64,000 bases of DNA, from the NCBI RefSeq assembly GCF_026913015.1, contig NZ_JAPTYD010000003.1, forward strand, positions 1 to 64,000. The letters are read 5' to 3'. Below the pieces are notes generated by a model. It saw only the letters and a list, made by a program, of their open reading frames with translations, was not told the DNA's origin and searched no databases. Position numbers and translations under genes: made by a program. Positions 59,803 through 64,000 of the stretch are shown here, one piece after another. Position 1 is the stretch's first letter. Every line of letters starts with the position of its first letter. This DNA comes from Paracoccus benzoatiresistens (GTDB lineage: Bacteria > Pseudomonadota > Alphaproteobacteria > Rhodobacterales > Rhodobacteraceae).

Positions 59803-60858
59803 ATGAAGACCATCAAGGGGCCGGCGCTGTTCCTGGCGCAATTCGCGGGCGATCAGGCGCCCTTCAACTCGTGGGACGGCATCACCAGATGGGCGGCCGA
59901 TTGCGGCTATCTGGGCGTGCAGGTGCCAAGCTGGGACGGGCGGCTGTTCGACCTGGCCAAGGCGGCGGACAGCAAGGATTACTGCGACGAGATCGCGGGC
60001 GTCGCCGCCGCGAACGGCGTGCAGATCACCGAGCTTTCGACCCATCTGCAGGGCCAGCTTGTCGCCGTCCACCCCGCCTATGACGAGGCTTTCGACGGCT
60101 TCACCGTGCCGGAAAGGCGCGGCAATCCCAAGGCCCGGCAGGAATGGGCCGTGGACCAGGTGAAGATGGCGCTGGCGGCCAGCCGCAACCTGGGCCTGAC
60201 CGCCATGGCCAGCTTTTCCGGCGCGCTGGCCTGGCCCTTTGTCTATCCTTGGCCGCAGCGGCCGGCGGGTCTGGTGGAAACCGCCTTCGACGAGCTCGCC
60301 CGCCGCTGGCGCCCGATCCTGGATCATGCCGAGGATTGCGGCGTCGATGTCTGCTATGAAATCCACCCCGGCGAGGATCTGCACGACGGCGACAGCTTCG
60401 AGATGTTCCTGGACCGCGTGAACGGCCATGCGCGGGCGAACATGCTGTATGATCCGTCGCACTATGTCCTGCAATGCCTAGATTACCTGGACAACATCGA
60501 CATCTACAAGGACCGCATCCGCATGTTCCATGTCAAGGATGCGGAATTCAACCCGACCGGGCGCAAGGGCGTCTATGGCGGCTTCCAGCCTTGGGTGGAC
60601 CGGGCCGGGCGCTTCCGATCCTTGGGCGACGGGCAGGTCGATTTCGGGGCGATCTTCTCGAAGATGGCGGCCAATGATTTCGACGGCTGGGCCGTGGTCG
60701 AATGGGAATGCTGCCTGAAGCACCCCGAGGATGGCGCGCGCGAAGGGGCCGAGTTCGTCCGCAGCCACATCATCCGCGTGACCGAGGCGGCCTTCGACGA
60801 CTTCGCGGGCGGCGGCACGGATGACGCCGCGAACCGCCGGATGCTGGGGATTTCGTGA
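59803..60858 (+). CDS. Sugar phosphate isomerase/epimerase-family protein
   Basis: A 351-residue xylose-isomerase-like TIM barrel (AP endonuclease 2 fold). Probable metal ligands are Glu in CYEIHPGEDLHDG (about 185-197), Asp in MLYDPSHYVL, His in MFHVKDAEF and Glu in VVEWECCLKHPEDG. Such proteins epimerise or dehydrate keto sugars and often sit beside Gfo/Idh/MocA oxidoreductases, as here, where they act on 3-keto or inosose-type intermediates. The exact reaction is unknown. GGAGG precedes ATG 59803. Confidence 0.85.
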   Translation: MKTIKGPALFLAQFAGDQAPFNSWDGITRWAADCGYLGVQVPSWDGRLFDLAKAADSKDYCDEIAGVAAANGVQITELSTHLQGQLVAVHPAYDEAFDGFTVPERRGNPKARQEWAVDQVKMALAASRNLGLTAMASFSGALAWPFVYPWPQRPAGLVETAFDELARRWRPILDHAEDCGVDVCYEIHPGEDLHDGDSFEMFLDRVNGHARANMLYDPSHYVLQCLDYLDNIDIYKDRIRMFHVKDAEFNPTGRKGVYGGFQPWVDRAGRFRSLGDGQVDFGAIFSKMAANDFDGWAVVEWECCLKHPEDGAREGAEFVRSHIIRVTEAAFDDFAGGGTDDAANRRMLGIS

Positions 60859-62000
60859 TGACCCGCATCAGGCTTGGCATGGTCGGGGGCGGCAAGGATG
60901 CCTTCATCGGTGCGGTCCACCGCATCGCCGCGCGCATCGACGGGGAATTCGATCTGGTCGCCGGGGCGCTGTCCTCGACGCCTGAGAAATCGCGCGACAG
61001 CGGCGCGGCCCTGGGGCTGAATCCCGACCGCTGCTATGGCAGCTTCGAGGAGATGGCCGAGGCCGAGGCCGCGCGTCCCGACGGGATCGAGGCGGTCGCC
61101 ATCGTCACCCCGAACCACGTCCACGGCCCGGCGGCGGCGACCTTCCTGCGGCGCGGCATCCATGTGATCTGCGACAAGCCGCTGACCGCGACCATGGCGC
61201 AGGCGGCAGAGCTGGAAGCCGCCATCCGCCACTCGGACGCGCTGTTCATCCTGACGCACAACTACACCGGCTATCCGATGATCCGGCAGGCGCGCGCCAT
61301 GATCGCGGCGGGCGACCTGGGGGCCATCCGCGTGGTGCAGGTCGAATATGCGCAGGACTGGCTGACCGAGGCCGCGGAAACCACGGGCAGCAACAAGCAG
61401 GCCGAATGGCGCACCGATCCCGAACGCAGCGGGGCGGGCGGGTCCATCGGCGATATCGGCACCCATGCCCATAACCTTGCCTGCTTCGTCACCGGAATGA
61501 CCGTGGAAAGCCTGTCGGCCGACCTGCAAAGCTTCGTGCCGGGGCGGCGGGTCGATGACAACGCCCATGTCCTGCTGCGCTTCCACGAGGGCGCGCGCGG
61601 GATGCTGTGGTGTTCGCAGGTCGCGCCGGGCAACGAAAACGGTTTGCGCCTGCGCGTCTATGGCGAAAAGGGCGGGCTGGAATGGCTGCAGGAGGATCCG
61701 AACTATCTGTGGTTCACGCCCTTTGGTGAACCCAAGCGCCTGCTGACGCGGCGGGGCGCGGGGGCCTCGGATGCCGCCAACGCCGTCAGCCGCACGCCGG
61801 GCGGCCACCCCGAGGGCTATCTGGAAGGCTTCGCCAATATCTATGCCGGTGCCGCGCAGGCGATCCGGGCGGCGCAACGGGGCGACCGGGCGCCGGATCT
61901 GGACCTGCTGCCGGGGCTGGAGGAAGGGCTGGCCGGTATGCGCTTCATCGACGCCTGCATCCGGTCGTCGCAGGGCAATGCCGCATGGGTGACGCTGTGA
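60858..62000 (+). CDS. Gfo/Idh/MocA-family oxidoreductase
   Basis: A 380-residue NAD(P)-dependent sugar or inositol dehydrogenase. The N-terminal Rossmann motif GMVGGGKDAFIG (about 8-19), CDKPL in place of the common EKP (about 104-108) and the catalytic-region GGSIGDIGTHAHNL (about 194-207) are seen. It would oxidise or reduce a sugar at one hydroxyl. ATG 60858 overlaps the previous stop as TGATG; GTG 60855 is possible. The stop overlaps the ABC ATPase start. Confidence 0.88.
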   Translation: MTRIRLGMVGGGKDAFIGAVHRIAARIDGEFDLVAGALSSTPEKSRDSGAALGLNPDRCYGSFEEMAEAEAARPDGIEAVAIVTPNHVHGPAAATFLRRGIHVICDKPLTATMAQAAELEAAIRHSDALFILTHNYTGYPMIRQARAMIAAGDLGAIRVVQVEYAQDWLTEAAETTGSNKQAEWRTDPERSGAGGSIGDIGTHAHNLACFVTGMTVESLSADLQSFVPGRRVDDNAHVLLRFHEGARGMLWCSQVAPGNENGLRLRVYGEKGGLEWLQEDPNYLWFTPFGEPKRLLTRRGAGASDAANAVSRTPGGHPEGYLEGFANIYAGAAQAIRAAQRGDRAPDLDLLPGLEEGLAGMRFIDACIRSSQGNAAWVTL

Positions 62001-63490
62001 GCGTGCTGGCGCTGCGCAATGTCAGCCGCAGCTTTGGCCCGATCGAGGTCTTGCACGGCGTGGACATCGCGCTGCGCCCTGGCCGCGTCCATGCGCTGAT
62101 CGGCGAAAACGGCGCGGGCAAGTCCACCACCATGAAGATCATGGCGGGATACCAGCCCCCATCCCAGGGCGAGGTGCTGCTGGACGGCCAGCCCGTGACC
62201 TTCGCCAGCATGGGCCAGGCCGAGGCGCAGGGGATCTCGATGATCCACCAGGAGTTCAACTTGGCGGAACAGCTGACCGTCGAACAGAACATCTTCCTGG
62301 GCCGCGAACTGAAGCGCGGCTTTCTGCTGGACAAGCCCGCCATGCGCGCCCGGACGCGGGACCTGCTGGACCGGCTGGAATGCCGCGTCTCGCCCGACCG
62401 GGTGGTGTCCACGCTGTCGAACAGCGACAAGCAGATGGTCGAGATCGCCAAGGCCCTGCTGCGCGAAACCCGGGTGCTGGTCATGGACGAACCGACCGCC
62501 GTGCTGACCCGAACCGAGACCGCGATCCTGTTGCGCCAGGTGCGCGCGCTGCGCGAGGCGGGAACGGCGGTGCTGTTCACCTCGCACAAGCTGGACGAGG
62601 TCGAGGAGATCGCCGACGACCTGACCATCATGCGCGACGGCCGCGTTGTCTGGACCGGAGAGGCGTCCCTGATGGACCAGCACGCCATGGCCAATGCCAT
62701 GGTGGGGCGCGAAATGTCGGATCTGTTCCCCGCCAAGGTTTCCACGCCCGGCGAGGTCGCGCTGGAGGTCCGGAGCCTGACCGTTCCGGGCTTTTCCCGC
62801 GATGTCGGCTTCACCCTGCGCCAAGGCGAAGTCCTGGGCGTCGCCGGCCTGATCGGATCGGGCCGAACCGAGACTTTCGAGGGGCTCTGCGGCCTGCGCC
62901 CCGCCACGGGCGATGTCAGCATCTTCGGGGAAAGCGTCAGGATCGACCATCCCTGGCAGGCGCAGGCGCTTGGGCTGTGCTACCTGACCGAGGATCGCAA
63001 GACCCGTGGCCTGCTGTTGGGGAAGGGCCTGCGCGAGAACCTGACCCTGCAGGCGCTGGCGAAATTCGACCGGGGCCTGATCGACACCGGCGCCGAGGAG
63101 CGCGCCCTGGACCAGGCCATCGCGGATTTCGACATCCGCGGCCATCGCGGGGCGCTTGTCGGCAACCTGTCGGGGGGAAACCAGCAAAAGCTGTTGTTCG
63201 CCAAGACCCTGCTGGCCGATCCCCGGATCATCATCATCGACGAACCCACGCGCGGCATCGACATCGGCACCAAGCAGCAGATGTATGTCTTCATCCGCAA
63301 GCTGGCCGCCGAAGGGCGCGCCATTGTCGTCATTTCCTCGGAAATGCAGGAGGTGATCGGGCTGGCCGACCGCATCCTGGTCATGCGCCATGGCCGCGTC
63401 ACCGGCGAACTGGGCGCGGACGCGACCGAGGATGCCATCGTCCGCCTTGCCATGGGCGTGGCCCCGTCCCCCGAGAAGGAAACCGCATGA
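61985..63490 (+). CDS. Sugar ABC importer ATP-binding protein (RbsA/XylG type)
   Basis: A 501-residue double ATPase. The first domain has GENGAGKST (Walker A, about 39-47), an LSNSDKQMVEIAKALL signature and VLVMDEPTAVL. In the second, the Walker A region is degenerate (GLIGSGRTE), with LSGGNQQK signature and IIIDEPTRGID, as normal for CUT2 importers. It energises uptake of a monosaccharide. The ATG overlaps the oxidoreductase stop, and a GTG at 61997 is an alternative start. The stop overlaps the permease start (ATGA). Confidence 0.93.
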   Translation: MGDAVSVLALRNVSRSFGPIEVLHGVDIALRPGRVHALIGENGAGKSTTMKIMAGYQPPSQGEVLLDGQPVTFASMGQAEAQGISMIHQEFNLAEQLTVEQNIFLGRELKRGFLLDKPAMRARTRDLLDRLECRVSPDRVVSTLSNSDKQMVEIAKALLRETRVLVMDEPTAVLTRTETAILLRQVRALREAGTAVLFTSHKLDEVEEIADDLTIMRDGRVVWTGEASLMDQHAMANAMVGREMSDLFPAKVSTPGEVALEVRSLTVPGFSRDVGFTLRQGEVLGVAGLIGSGRTETFEGLCGLRPATGDVSIFGESVRIDHPWQAQALGLCYLTEDRKTRGLLLGKGLRENLTLQALAKFDRGLIDTGAEERALDQAIADFDIRGHRGALVGNLSGGNQQKLLFAKTLLADPRIIIIDEPTRGIDIGTKQQMYVFIRKLAAEGRAIVVISSEMQEVIGLADRILVMRHGRVTGELGADATEDAIVRLAMGVAPSPEKETA

Positions 63491-64000
63491 GCGACGTCAC
63501 CGCCTCCGCGCCCCGCCGCATCCGCATGACCGTGATCGGCCCGATCCTGGCCCTGATCCTGCTGGTCGTCGCGGGGGCCATGATGAACCCGAACTTCCTG
63601 GGCTGGGACAACGTGACGAACGTGCTGGCCCGGTCGGCCTTCATCGGCATCATCGCCGTGGGCATGACCTTCGTGATCACGGCGGGGGGGCTGGATCTGT
63701 CGGTCGGATCGATGGCGGCCTTCATCGCCGGGCTGATGATCCTGGTGATGAACAGCCTGGTGCCCACGATGGGGGTCGGTGTCCCGGTGATCCTTGTGGG
63801 CATGGCGGTCGCCCTGCTGGCGGGGCTGGCAGCGGGGCTTCTGAACGGCATCCTGATCACCCGGCTGGGGATCGAGGCCTTTATCGTCACCCTGGGATCG
63901 ATGGGCATCTATCGCAGCCTGGTCACCTGGCTGGCCGACGGGGGCACGCTGTCCCTGGATTTCAACCTGCGCAGCCTCTACCAGCCGGTCTATTACGGCG
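63487..64000 (+). CDS. Sugar ABC importer permease (RbsC/XylH type), partial
   Basis: The first 171 residues of a CUT2 permease, cut by the right edge. Hydrophobic helices and the family motif FVITAGGLDLSVGSMAAF (about 60-77) plus GLLNGILITRLGIEAFIVTLG (about 118-138) are clear. It forms the membrane channel with a second copy or partner permease. The binding protein and any kinase should lie beyond the window. Confidence 0.92.
   Translation, partial: MSDVTASAPRRIRMTVIGPILALILLVVAGAMMNPNFLGWDNVTNVLARSAFIGIIAVGMTFVITAGGLDLSVGSMAAFIAGLMILVMNSLVPTMGVGVPVILVGMAVALLAGLAAGLLNGILITRLGIEAFIVTLGSMGIYRSLVTWLADGGTLSLDFNLRSLYQPVYYG

Overview
The window is GC-rich DNA with dense, tightly overlapping genes (many ATGA/GTGA junctions). 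Gene content fits an alphaproteobacterium of the Rhodobacteraceae type, perhaps Paracoccus-like; this is judged from layout and codon use, not from a marker gene. I saw no rRNA, tRNA, CRISPR array or intact insertion sequence.

Layout. 1-630 shows no firm gene. 631-2569 (minus) is the septum-placement operon minCDE. 2814-5382 holds small proteins, a ribbon-helix-helix regulator with a perfect 16-bp palindrome before its start, and a PHB-depolymerase-family esterase. 5572-17129 (all minus) is the most unusual part: an alpha/beta hydrolase with a serralysin-like C-terminal export domain; a 1035-residue protein that reads as a cyanophycin-synthetase-like ATP-grasp ligase, a decayed Mur-ligase-like segment and a CapA domain; a type I secretion adaptor and ABC exporter; a P-loop protein with an extra C-terminal part resembling the start of IS256-type transposases; and a second hydrolase of the first one's family, this time with a Sec signal peptide. 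I infer a system that makes, exports and perhaps trims an amino-acid-based polymer or modified peptide. 17570-19135 is a type III polyketide synthase and an isoprenylcysteine-type methyltransferase.

19392-31405 is a uronate locus: uxuA-kdgK and a GntR regulator on minus; uxaC, a TRAP transporter, kdgF, kduI, kduD, uxuB and uxaA on plus. It takes up hexuronates or unsaturated uronates and converts them to 2-keto-3-deoxygluconate and its 6-phosphate. 31446-34892 carries a proton antiporter, a RcnB-like periplasmic protein and a chromate transporter with a coupled small gene.

35056-57321 is a near-complete phenylacetate locus in three blocks: paaN-livKHMGF-fadJ-type (minus), paaG-paaI-paaK-paaR (plus), and paaX-paaJ-paaA-B-C-D-E-ferritin-like-paaZ-paaY (minus). 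PaaK activates phenylacetate, PaaABCDE epoxidises the ring, PaaG isomerises it, PaaZ opens it, and the FadJ-type enzyme with PaaJ completes beta-oxidation to acetyl-CoA and succinyl-CoA. Two promoter regions carry the same palindrome GACCGNNNNGGTC... in the form GACCG-NN-NGGTC, a candidate PaaR operator. 57482-64000 begins a sugar locus: LacI regulator, xylose isomerase, a TIM-barrel isomerase/epimerase, a Gfo/Idh/MocA oxidoreductase and a ribose/xylose-type ABC importer cut by the right edge.
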